DNA of 8,862 bases from CBDCGW01 sp964430745 (GTDB lineage Bacteria > Acidobacteriota > UBA890). The notes below the pieces were generated by a model. The model made no database searches, had not been told where the DNA came from, and worked only from the letters and a program-made list of their open reading frames with translations. This document shows, one piece after another, positions 1 to 5,815 of the stretch (positions within the stretch are counted from its first letter, which is position 1; every line of letters begins with the position of its first letter). The stretch spans positions 1 through 8,862 of the forward strand of contig CAYSHI010000393.1 of assembly GCA_964430745.1 (NCBI GenBank), given 5' to 3'. The translations under genes and the position numbers were made by a program.

Positions 1-36
1 TCTCGGCGTCAGGGCTCGTCGACGATGCCGAAGCAT
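1..36 (-). CDS. Possible start of a gene leaving the window (12 codons seen)
   Basis: An ATG at 36..34 opens a frame that stays open to base 1, giving MLRHRRRALTPR. A GAGG (46..43) lies 6 nt upstream, and a sigma-54-like promoter sits 30-60 nt further up, so promoter, leader, Shine-Dalgarno and start are correctly spaced. The basic N-terminus could precede a membrane or signal segment, but nothing of that is visible. Other frames are also open here. One uses a TTG near base 70 with its own GGAGG. Another, containing GEIKEGRGRRCFGIVDEP, ends at base 9. With 12 codons the call is a guess from context; no function can be given. Confidence 0.25.
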   Translation of the reverse strand, partial: MLRHRRRALTPR

Positions 37-78
37 CGCCTTCCTCGCCCTTCCTTGATCTCGCCCGCAATTCCCTCC

Positions 79-93
79 GCAAGTGTCAAGCCA
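79..93 (-). promoter_or_regulatory. Candidate sigma-54 (RpoN) -24/-12 promoter
   Basis: On the minus strand the bases 93..79 read TGGCTTGACACTTGC. The RpoN consensus is TGGCACG-N4-TTGC. The invariant GG and GC dinucleotides are present with exactly ten bases between them, as the family requires. The site lies in the only long non-coding stretch of the window, and transcription would start near base 67 going left, about 30 nt before the ATG at 36. No enhancer-binding (bEBP) site is identifiable, since its sequence is unknown and the upstream DNA is the vanZ-like coding region. A single short match in GC-rich DNA can arise by chance. Confidence 0.4.
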
Positions 94-133
94 TGTTGGA
101 GACAGCACACTAGCAGAGAATCGTCACCCTTCC

Positions 134-733
134 CTAGCGTCGCAGCGCATTCCACAGCGGAATGGCCACCAGCAAGCCGAGTCCGACGGCCACGACGTTC
201 ATGCCGACATCGGCCCAGTCGAAGTAGCGGCGCGGCCACAGGATCTGCAGCAGCTCGTCGGCGAATCCGACCGCACAGCCGAGGACAAAAGCCGCAAAGG
301 CAGGCGCCAGCTCGGCCGGACGTCCTCCCGAGGCGACACCGTCGACGGTGGCTCGATCACGCGCGGCGCGGTCGCGTGCGAAACCGACATACAACAGGAT
401 CGCCAGCAAGCCGTAGCCGAGATAGTGCAGCCGCTCCTGGGGATATCGGGCATTGAGCGTACCGGCGGCATAGAGAAGCAATGCGAGGCCGATCCAGGCC
501 CGCTCGGCCGCCGAACAACGCGCCCAGACCGTCCAGACGGCCCACACCACGACGAGGGCGCCGGCGCCGACGATCAGATAGGCGACCACCTCGAGAGCGC
601 CGTCACCCCAGAGCTCCTTGAACTTGTCGATGCCGTAGCCCATGGTCGACTGGATCGACAACAGCGCGACAATATAAACGAGCACGCCTCGCCAGTAGCG
701 CCGCGACGATACCTCGGCCAGTGGAGCGCTCAG
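134..733 (-). CDS. VanZ-family integral membrane protein
   Basis: The protein has 199 residues if started at the CTG at 733. About six hydrophobic segments are visible (roughly 16-32, 48-70, 78-93, 103-118, 143-158, 175-193). The VanZ signature is clear: E100-R-L-H103 followed by YLGYGLL, then D159-E160-L-L-Q163, P167-R168, and D172-W-A-D175 with N179 before the last helix. VanZ was first known from teicoplanin resistance, but most members are envelope proteins of unknown role, often near polysaccharide genes; resistance should not be inferred. No ATG, GTG or TTG occurs at the natural N-terminus. A GGAG (745..742) lies 8 nt before the CTG, which overlaps the upstream stop as CTGA. The first standard start, GTG at 685, removes the basic RRYWR segment before helix 1. 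The family call is firm; the start is not. Confidence 0.85.
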   Translation of the reverse strand: MSAPLAEVSSRRYWRGVLVYIVALLSIQSTMGYGIDKFKELWGDGALEVVAYLIVGAGALVVVWAVWTVWARCSAAERAWIGLALLLYAAGTLNARYPQERLHYLGYGLLAILLYVGFARDRAARDRATVDGVASGGRPAELAPAFAAFVLGCAVGFADELLQILWPRRYFDWADVGMNVVAVGLGLLVAIPLWNALRR

Positions 734-2484
734 GATCCTATCTCCAGCTCGGGGCCGGGCGCCCCGCCGGGGCAGGTCTTCAAGGTCGCTTCCGACTCGT
801 CGAGCAACCGCGGCCGGAACAACACGAGCTTTCCTTCGTCGAAGACGGCGAATCGATCGTCGTAGTCCCAGCGGTCCTCGCTCACGGCAGCCGCGTCGGG
901 TGCGGAGGTTTGCTGCGGTTCTCCCCACGCCGCGCGCACCTGGTCCGCCGTCATGCCCTGACGTACCTCGCCGGCGAGAACGAGTGCCCTGTCCTCCTCG
1001 GACCAATCGGACATCGCCACGCGCGGCCAGGCGCGCTGCACGTCGTCGGCGGTCCGGGTGGTGATGGCTACGGGCGTGCGCGTGTGCAATAGGTCCCCCG
1101 CGAAAGTACTGGCGGTGATGCGGTAGAGCACGATCGACGAGGCCGGGGGCTGCGGGTCCCACGAAGCCATGCGCAGGGAGGCCCGATCAAAGACAACCGA
1201 TCCAAGCTGTTCGACCGCCAGCGTGCGATCGAGCGGCAGCAGACGCACGGTGAGGGTCTCCGCGTCCTGCGGAACCTCGAACGGCAACTCGAAGCGTCGC
1301 GGCGGCTCGCCCGACGTGAAGGGGATCGTAACCGGCGGCTCCTCCCGACCGTCGGCAAAGCTCATCTCGATATCGACACCGAACGTGGCGGCCGAGCGGG
1401 CGCCCGGTGCATTGCGTGCGACGATGTCGAGAATCAGTGATGCGCCGCGCAGGCGGTGAGTCGCCTCGGGCCCGAACCGCTGCTCGAGATAAACCGCTTG
1501 GCGGGCATCGTTATCCTCGAGCACGACGCCACCGGGGGTCGGTTGCGGGTCCACCCTCGTGGGGACGCGGGTTTCCGGGGGTGCGGGCGGGAGCACCTCG
1601 AGGATCTTCTCAGGCGCCAAGCCGAGGTCGAAGATACCCATATCGAGGGCCGGGCCGGCACCCCGGCGAGCCGATCCCGCGGCGTCGGCCACCGTTACGC
1701 TGCCGGCGAGCTCGTTGCGATTGTCGATTGCGCCGATGAGCTCCCAGCAATAGAGAGTGGGGCCGCTGGCGAAACGCGGCGCGGCAGTGTCGACCTCGAG
1801 GCGGTCGTTGCCCAGAAGATTCAGCGACTTGCCCAACAGCCGCACCGGTCGTGCCAGCTGCCATTCCTCGCCGTCGAACTGGAAGAGAACCGGGACGAGG
1901 GCCGGCACGAAGAGCTCTCCCGGAACGGCCTCGACGGGCCAAGCGGCGATCGCGTCGATGCCACCGAGCAATTCGATGAGCTCGCGCACGTGCTCTTCTG
2001 TCGGAGCCGTCGCGGTGATCCCCACCGCCGCGTCGAAGGTGGCGTCATGACCCAGCGCGAGCACGCTCACAGGTTGCCACCAGGCCTCCTCTGCCTCGGC
2101 TGCCCCGCCGGTGGGTGTCGCGACCATCCCTGAAGGCCGGTCCGCGAGCAGGGCTCCCCGATATCCGTACTGCGCGAATCGACGACGGTCGAACGGTACG
2201 AGGAACGTGTCCCGGCGTCGCACGAGGCGGTCCGGGTCACGCACCGTGTACCAGGTGCGTCCGAACGCATCGGTGGTCTCGCCGACATAATCCAACACCG
2301 TTCCCGCCGCGAGACGTCGCACGACCGCTCCGTCCGTCGAGGGATCCGTGTAGAGCTCGGCGTATTCGAGAAGGATGGCTCGCTCGTCGGTCTCCGGGCG
2401 GAAAAGCTCGCCGGGCGGCATTGCCTGGCCGCCGGCCCCGACAAGGAGCGCCAGGGCGAGCGTCAGCTCAATCCACCGAGCCAC
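730..2484 (-). CDS. Secreted mosaic protein: SH3-like domain, possible beta-sandwich, SmpA/BamE-like tail
   Basis: The protein has 584 residues and starts at a GTG (2484) with GGAGG 9 nt upstream. Residues 1-21 look like a signal peptide (hydrophobic LTLALALLVGAG, likely cut after GGQA), so it should be periplasmic or exported. Residues about 34-90 resemble a bacterial SH3 domain (AELYTDPSTDGAVVRRLAAGTVLDYVGE, then W78-Y-T-V). Residues 135-300 match nothing I recognise. Residues about 318-440 alternate short beta-like strands and resemble a carbohydrate-binding-type jelly roll, which is inference only. Residues 503-556 (GEVRQGMTADQVRAAWGEP, a gap, then RWDYDDRFAVFDEGKLV) match the SmpA/OmlA/BamE pattern. 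No lipobox or membrane anchor is seen. It overlaps the upstream hydrolase gene by 17 bp and the VanZ start by a few bases, so it sits inside an operon. The function is unknown; an envelope-assembly or glycan-binding role is a guess. Confidence 0.9.
   Translation of the reverse strand: MARWIELTLALALLVGAGGQAMPPGELFRPETDERAILLEYAELYTDPSTDGAVVRRLAAGTVLDYVGETTDAFGRTWYTVRDPDRLVRRRDTFLVPFDRRRFAQYGYRGALLADRPSGMVATPTGGAAEAEEAWWQPVSVLALGHDATFDAAVGITATAPTEEHVRELIELLGGIDAIAAWPVEAVPGELFVPALVPVLFQFDGEEWQLARPVRLLGKSLNLLGNDRLEVDTAAPRFASGPTLYCWELIGAIDNRNELAGSVTVADAAGSARRGAGPALDMGIFDLGLAPEKILEVLPPAPPETRVPTRVDPQPTPGGVVLEDNDARQAVYLEQRFGPEATHRLRGASLILDIVARNAPGARSAATFGVDIEMSFADGREEPPVTIPFTSGEPPRRFELPFEVPQDAETLTVRLLPLDRTLAVEQLGSVVFDRASLRMASWDPQPPASSIVLYRITASTFAGDLLHTRTPVAITTRTADDVQRAWPRVAMSDWSEEDRALVLAGEVRQGMTADQVRAAWGEPQQTSAPDAAAVSEDRWDYDDRFAVFDEGKLVLFRPRLLDESEATLKTCPGGAPGPELEIGS
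742..745 (-). promoter_or_regulatory. Shine-Dalgarno supporting a CTG start for the VanZ-family gene
   Basis: GGAG lies inside the last codons of the upstream gene and is 8 nt from the CTG at 733. This spacing, and the CTGA overlap with the upstream stop, are the reasons to prefer 733 over the GTG at 685, which has only a poorly placed GCGAGG in front of it. Confidence 0.4.
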
Positions 2485-3220
2485 CGGGCTCTACCTCCAC
2501 GACCGCTATCTCCAGCCCGCGCGCGGCGCATTCGTCACGCAGCGCATCGGGCGTGCCCGTGAGGGCGGGGAACGTCCCATAGTGGATCGGAACCACGGCA
2601 TCGACACGCAACAGCTCGCAGGCCTTGGCGGCCTCGCGCGGCCCCATGGTGAAAAGGTCCCCGATGGGCAGCAGCGCCACGTCCGGCTCATAGAGCTCCG
2701 CGATCAGAGCCATGTCGGAAAAGACCGCCGTGTCTCCGGCGCAGTAAAGGCGCTTACCGCTCTCGAGCCCGATGACGAAACCGCACGGCTCGCCGCCGTA
2801 GACGATTCCCGACTCATCGACCATGCCGGAGGAGTGAAATGCGTGCACCATCGTCACCGGCAGCCCCGCGACCTCCTGGGTCCCCCCCTTGTTCATCTGC
2901 GCCACGGATTGCTCCGGGATTCCCTTGGTCTTGAGCCATTCACCGATTTCCCAGTTGCACACCACCGATGCGGGGCTGTGCTGTTCGAACGCATACACCG
3001 TGTCGACGATGTGGTCGAAATGGCCATGGGTCAACAGAATGGCATCGAGACGCTCGATCGGCTGAAAACCCGCCGGACACGACGGATTGTCCATACCGCC
3101 CTCGGCGCGGTCGGGAATCCAGATCCACGGGTCGAGGAGCAGGTCGACGCCGCCTTCGGTGCTGATCAGAAACGTCGAGTGACCGTAGTATGTGAGCCGC
3201 GCCCCGAGGTTTATCGACAT
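2468..3220 (-). CDS. UPF0173 family metal-dependent hydrolase (metallo-beta-lactamase fold)
   Basis: The protein has 250 residues, close to the family's usual 220-250, and is cytoplasmic with no signal peptide. It opens with LTYYGHSTFLIS and LLLDPW, the first strands of the fold. The metal-binding motif is T64-H65-G-H67-F-D69-H70. Further ligands fit H129 (or H126) in the VHAFHSSG segment, D163 in AGDT and H213 in PIHYGTFP. The segments MNKGGT, YGGEPCGFVIGLESG and PDVALLPIGDLFTMGP are typical of UPF0173, whose physiological substrate is not established. The ATG at 3220 follows an exceptionally strong Shine-Dalgarno. It is 28 bp after ygfZ and overlaps the next gene by 17 bp, so it may be the well-translated head of the left-hand group. 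The family is certain; the reaction is unknown. Confidence 0.96.
   Translation of the reverse strand: MSINLGARLTYYGHSTFLISTEGGVDLLLDPWIWIPDRAEGGMDNPSCPAGFQPIERLDAILLTHGHFDHIVDTVYAFEQHSPASVVCNWEIGEWLKTKGIPEQSVAQMNKGGTQEVAGLPVTMVHAFHSSGMVDESGIVYGGEPCGFVIGLESGKRLYCAGDTAVFSDMALIAELYEPDVALLPIGDLFTMGPREAAKACELLRVDAVVPIHYGTFPALTGTPDALRDECAARGLEIAVVEVEPGGSVD
2494..2498 (-). promoter_or_regulatory. Shine-Dalgarno fixing the GTG start of the secreted SH3/SmpA protein
   Basis: GGAGG is 9 nt before the GTG at 2484, within the last codons of the hydrolase gene. It supports this GTG, which also places the signal peptide directly at the N-terminus. Confidence 0.6.
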
Positions 3221-3226
3221 GGCCGT

Positions 3227-3238
3227 CCTCCTCTCCTT
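3227..3238 (-). promoter_or_regulatory. Extended purine-rich Shine-Dalgarno of the UPF0173 gene
   Basis: AAGGAGAGGAGG, 6 nt before the ATG at 3220, contains two overlapping anti-SD matches. It is the strongest ribosome binding site in the window and suggests higher or independent translation of this gene compared with its upstream neighbour ygfZ. Confidence 0.7.
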
Positions 3239-3248
3239 GTGGCGTCGT

Positions 3249-4310
3249 TCAGTCGCCCATCGGCAACGAAACGACGCGTGCGCCCGCGATGTCGCTGCCG
3301 TCGTGGTGAACCTCCACCTCGGCGCCGCTCTCGGCTTCTTCGCGGCGGACGAAACCGAGGGCGATCGGCCCCCGTTGCGGCGAATCGGCCGCCGAGGTCA
3401 CACGCCCGACCTCTCGTCCCGACAATATCAACTCCGCCCCCGCCGGCAACGGCGCATCGGCGATCAAGCAACTCAGCAGCCGGTTGACCTGGCCGCGATA
3501 ATGAATGCGCGCGACGGTCTCCTGGCCCAGGTAGCAACCCTTTTCGTAATCAACGGCGTCGTCGAGGCGTGCTTCCTGCGGGAACTCCTCGCCGGTGATT
3601 TCGGCTCCTGCCCGCGGCAAGCCGGCCTCGATCCGCAGCGCTTCAAAGGCGCTCCAACCCAGATACGGCGGCGGTTCCTGTCCGCCGGCGCTCTCGATCG
3701 CCGCCCACACCTCGTGCGCCGATTCCGTCGGCACGTTCAGCTCGACACCCGGCCCCGGCAGATCGGAAGCTCTGGCGGCCCGCAGCTCGACGCCCGCCAG
3801 TGCACCGACAACGTGCGAACCCGCCGAATCCGCGGGCGGCTCCAGCCCGGCCACAGCGAGCAATCGATCGGCCTCCGGCCCCAGGACCGCGAGTACCGAG
3901 TGGGTCGCCCGCAGATCCTCGAAGCGAGCGTCGGCGGCGAGAACATACTTGGTGAGGTCGGCGAGCGACTCGACGATAAAGCCGGTGTCGCAGCCGATGA
4001 TCGTCGCCTCGTCCTCCGCCCACAGGTCGAGCACTCCACGCACGTGCCCCTTGGTATCGAGAAACAACGATTGCCGACCGCATCCGGCCGTCAACGTCTC
4101 GACGTCGCTGGTGAGCAGTCCATGCAGCAACCGACGATGGTCGGCGCCCGAAACTCGAATCAGCGCTCGCCGGGCCCGATGACAGAGCGCCGCGCTCTCG
4201 CGAGCGGCTCGATACTCGTGCGCGGCATCACCGAAGTCGAGCGGCAGACGCGTGCCGGAGATCTCCGCATGCCCGCGCGCTCTCTCGTCGAGGACCGCGG
4301 CGATGCTCAT
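3249..4310 (-). CDS. ygfZ: YgfZ/GcvT-family folate-binding protein
   Basis: The protein has 353 residues, in the usual 300-350 range, with the GcvT-like fold used by aminomethyltransferases. YgfZ binds folate and helps maintain or repair certain Fe-S enzymes, such as the tRNA methylthiotransferase MiaB in E. coli. The family signature is complete: D254-Y-E-K-G-C-Y-L-G-Q-E264, then VARIHYRGQVNR, with the essential cysteine at C259. The N-terminal half has the expected LIRVSGADHRRLLHGLLTSDV and a FLDTKGHVRGVLDL strand pair. A GWSAFEALRIEAGLPRAGAE segment precedes the signature, and a C-terminal beta-barrel (about 280-350) follows. This completeness argues for YgfZ rather than GcvT. The ATG at 4310 overlaps the preceding stop as ATGA, with GAGG only 2 nt away, so translation probably depends on re-initiation after the lipoprotein gene. 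It lacks a signal peptide and should be cytoplasmic. Confidence 0.95.
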   Translation of the reverse strand: MSIAAVLDERARGHAEISGTRLPLDFGDAAHEYRAARESAALCHRARRALIRVSGADHRRLLHGLLTSDVETLTAGCGRQSLFLDTKGHVRGVLDLWAEDEATIIGCDTGFIVESLADLTKYVLAADARFEDLRATHSVLAVLGPEADRLLAVAGLEPPADSAGSHVVGALAGVELRAARASDLPGPGVELNVPTESAHEVWAAIESAGGQEPPPYLGWSAFEALRIEAGLPRAGAEITGEEFPQEARLDDAVDYEKGCYLGQETVARIHYRGQVNRLLSCLIADAPLPAGAELILSGREVGRVTSAADSPQRGPIALGFVRREEAESGAEVEVHHDGSDIAGARVVSLPMGD

Positions 4311-4849
4311 GGCCTCGAATCACCGGCAACTCGTTCGTCGAGAACGACGACGATGTCGTCGTCGCCCGCCACCACCGACGATACCTCACCCGCGAGATCG
4401 CCCGCGCTCGATGTGAAGGCGTCGCCGTCCTGATCGACGCGAACGGTGACGCTCATCTCTCCGATGAGCGGTGTTCCCTCGATCATCGAGTCGCGCTCGG
4501 TGATCTCGAACGAGTAGGGAAACGACGGCGTGGGCAGCTGTTGCACCGCGAGCGGTGCGCCGCCTTCGCGGCCGGCCACTCGCACGATCAGGTAGAGAAC
4601 GGAGTTCGCCGGCACCGACGCGGCGTAATCCGGCGCCACCTCGATGACGCCGGCGATGCGGGTCGTCGACTCCGGCTCCGTGCTACCCGGCTGCTGGCTG
4701 GCCGCCTGCGGCGGCGGCGGCGGCGGAATCGAATCCGCCTCCTCGGCGCTGATCCGGTCGACGTTTCGTTGCACGCAGCCGACGCCGATCACGCTCGGCA
4801 AGAGTGCCAGAGCGATGATCACGGGTCGACGGAATCTCGGAACAGACAC
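4307..4849 (-). CDS. Probable lipoprotein with a CcmI/CycH C-terminal-like domain
   Basis: The protein has 180 residues from a GTG with CGGAGG 8 nt upstream. A basic N-terminus (RFRR), a hydrophobic run and VIGVGC25 look like a lipoprotein signal, although the -3 residue is Gly instead of the usual Leu. A linker rich in Pro, Gln and Ser (40-63, with six prolines at 42-47) leads to a periplasmic domain at about 64-157. This domain follows the order of the C-terminal domain of CcmI/CycH, the apocytochrome c chaperone: RIAGVIEVAP, then a VPANSVLYLIVR strand, GGAPLAVQQLP, a DSMIEG turn, VTVRVDQDGDA, and a GDLAGE end. The CcmI membrane helices and TPR repeats are absent. It is 20 bp from the SirB1 gene and coupled to ygfZ. 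A role in cytochrome c handling is inference; it might instead be a generic beta-rich envelope domain. Confidence 0.85.
   Translation of the reverse strand: MSVPRFRRPVIIALALLPSVIGVGCVQRNVDRISAEEADSIPPPPPPQAASQQPGSTEPESTTRIAGVIEVAPDYAASVPANSVLYLIVRVAGREGGAPLAVQQLPTPSFPYSFEITERDSMIEGTPLIGEMSVTVRVDQDGDAFTSSAGDLAGEVSSVVAGDDDIVVVLDERVAGDSRP
4709..4726 (-). repeat. Six tandem CCG triplets (Pro6) in the lipoprotein linker
   Basis: Six perfect CCG codons in a row (CGG on the plus strand) encode prolines 42-47. Triplet slippage would change linker length without a frameshift. Six copies is short, so this may be simple codon bias in a proline linker. Confidence 0.8.
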
Positions 4850-4857
4850 GTTGATTG

Positions 4858-4863
4858 CCTCCG
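4858..4863 (-). promoter_or_regulatory. Shine-Dalgarno of the lipoprotein gene
   Basis: CGGAGG sits 8 nt before the GTG at 4849, inside the 20-bp gap after the SirB1-family gene. It identifies the GTG as the start and places the hydrophobic signal correctly. Confidence 0.65.
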
Positions 4864-4869
4864 GGCGGA

Positions 4870-5763
4870 TCAGTTGGGAGCGGCCGCGAGGTGGCGAACG
4901 CGCTCGAGATGCTCGCGCAACAGCGAGCCCTCCTCATCGAGAGATTCATCGGCTTCGGCGACAGCCTCGTCGGAGTCCAGATAGGCAGCCAGATCGGCCC
5001 ATGCCTTGCCGTAGATTTGCAGTCGGGCGAACAGCAGGCCACGATCGCGGCGCATGCGGGGCGTCTCACCAACGATCAAGGCGAGTCGATCGACCACCGA
5101 GAGCGCTCGCCCGTAGTCCTCGCGCTCGAGGTAGACCAGGCGCAGGTTGTTGAGCATGCGCACGAGGATCTGCTTCGGGCCGACCCCGACGAGGTCCTCC
5201 GGCGACAGACGCGCGTCGTCGCCCTGGGTGTGCCGCAGCCGATCCTCACAGGCTTCGGCGGTCAGCAACATACCGTCGCAAAACGGATCCAGCAGCAGCG
5301 CGTCGCCGCCATGCAGCAGCCTGATCACGAAATGGCCGGGTAGATTCACTCCCTCGATGGGAATATCGGCCCTCCGCGCGACCTCGATCCACACCACGGA
5401 CAAGCTGATCGGGATGCCGACGCGACGGTCCAGCACGTCGTTGAGGAACGAATTGCGTGGGTCGTAATAGTCGTGGGCGTTGCCGCCGAAGTGCTGCTCC
5501 TCGACGAGCACCGAGCGCAGCGCATCGAGCGCGGCGTAGCTCCCCGGCCTTCGGGCCCAGGCACTGTGGACGCGGTCGGCGAGGCTCTCCAATCGGCCGA
5601 GGTAGACCTGCGGGTCGAGATCAGGGTACTCCTCGGCCGCCAACCAGAGCGCCGCGGTTGCGAGGTCGATGCGGGCGTCAGGCAGCGCTACGCAGGCCGC
5701 GAAATGCTCGCGGCAGCGCAGGCGGATACGGGTATCGGATGGTCGCTTCGGATCGTCGCTCAT
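4870..5763 (-). CDS. SirB1-family protein (transglutaminase-like fold with helical/TPR-like tail)
   Basis: The protein has 297 residues, near the roughly 270-residue family norm, and is cytoplasmic. The core is diagnostic: N95 and D98-Y-Y-D-P-R-N-S-F-L-N-D, then LDRRVGIPISLSVVWIEVARR, GVNLPGH144F and LLLD159PF. The H144 and D159 pair matches the His and Asp of the transglutaminase triad. No cysteine occurs at the expected nucleophile position before them, as is usual for SirB1 proteins, so an enzymatic role is doubtful. Residues about 190-265 (ILVRMLNNLRLVYLEREDYGRALSVVDRL) are TPR-like and probably bind a partner. The tail (about 265-290) is acidic. The E. coli relative is YchA; its function is poorly defined. 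The ATG at 5763 has no Shine-Dalgarno. The gene follows a 49-bp gap after the glycosyltransferase cluster and probably heads a new transcription or translation group. Confidence 0.94.
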   Translation of the reverse strand: MSDDPKRPSDTRIRLRCREHFAACVALPDARIDLATAALWLAAEEYPDLDPQVYLGRLESLADRVHSAWARRPGSYAALDALRSVLVEEQHFGGNAHDYYDPRNSFLNDVLDRRVGIPISLSVVWIEVARRADIPIEGVNLPGHFVIRLLHGGDALLLDPFCDGMLLTAEACEDRLRHTQGDDARLSPEDLVGVGPKQILVRMLNNLRLVYLEREDYGRALSVVDRLALIVGETPRMRRDRGLLFARLQIYGKAWADLAAYLDSDEAVAEADESLDEEGSLLREHLERVRHLAAAPN

Positions 5764-5800
5764 GGATCACGGAGAGTCTAGCAGGACCACGGCGGCTCCC

Positions 5801-5815
5801 TGACGCACCGCGTCA
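5801..5815 (-). other. GC-rich hairpin across the stop codon of the GT4 gene
   Basis: TGACGC-GGT-GCGTCA forms a perfect 6-bp stem with a 3-nt loop, and the TGA stop of the GT4 gene is its first three bases. No T-run follows, so it is not a classic intrinsic terminator. It could slow ribosomes or protect the 3' end of the glycan mRNA, or it may be chance. It lies at the boundary between the glycan module and the SirB1 group. Confidence 0.4.

Noticed and set aside
84..89. TTGACA as a sigma-70 -35 box
   Set aside because: No acceptable -10 sequence lies 15-19 bases downstream on that strand; the same bases fit the sigma-54 pattern better.
9..239. 76-codon minus-strand frame at the left edge
   Set aside because: More than half overlaps the VanZ coding region in another frame, there is no good start signal, and no family is recognisable. 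The last 36 codons are non-shadow, so it cannot be fully excluded.
134..733. Glycopeptide (teicoplanin) resistance gene
   Set aside because: Only the VanZ domain is present, with no vanHAX-type genes in view. Most VanZ-family proteins are unrelated to resistance.
134..1162. Longer version of the VanZ frame beginning near 1162
   Set aside because: The extra 143 residues overlap the secreted protein in another frame and are Arg-rich without motifs. Family-like sequence begins only near base 733.
2375..3487. Plus-strand open frame of 370 codons
   Set aside because: It is antisense to the UPF0173 hydrolase and parts of both neighbours, with low-complexity composition and no ribosome site of note.
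3192..4433. Plus-strand open frame of 413 codons
   Set aside because: It lies antisense to ygfZ, which has complete family motifs. The translation is rich in Arg, Gly and Pro and shows no domain, typical of a shadow frame in GC-rich DNA.
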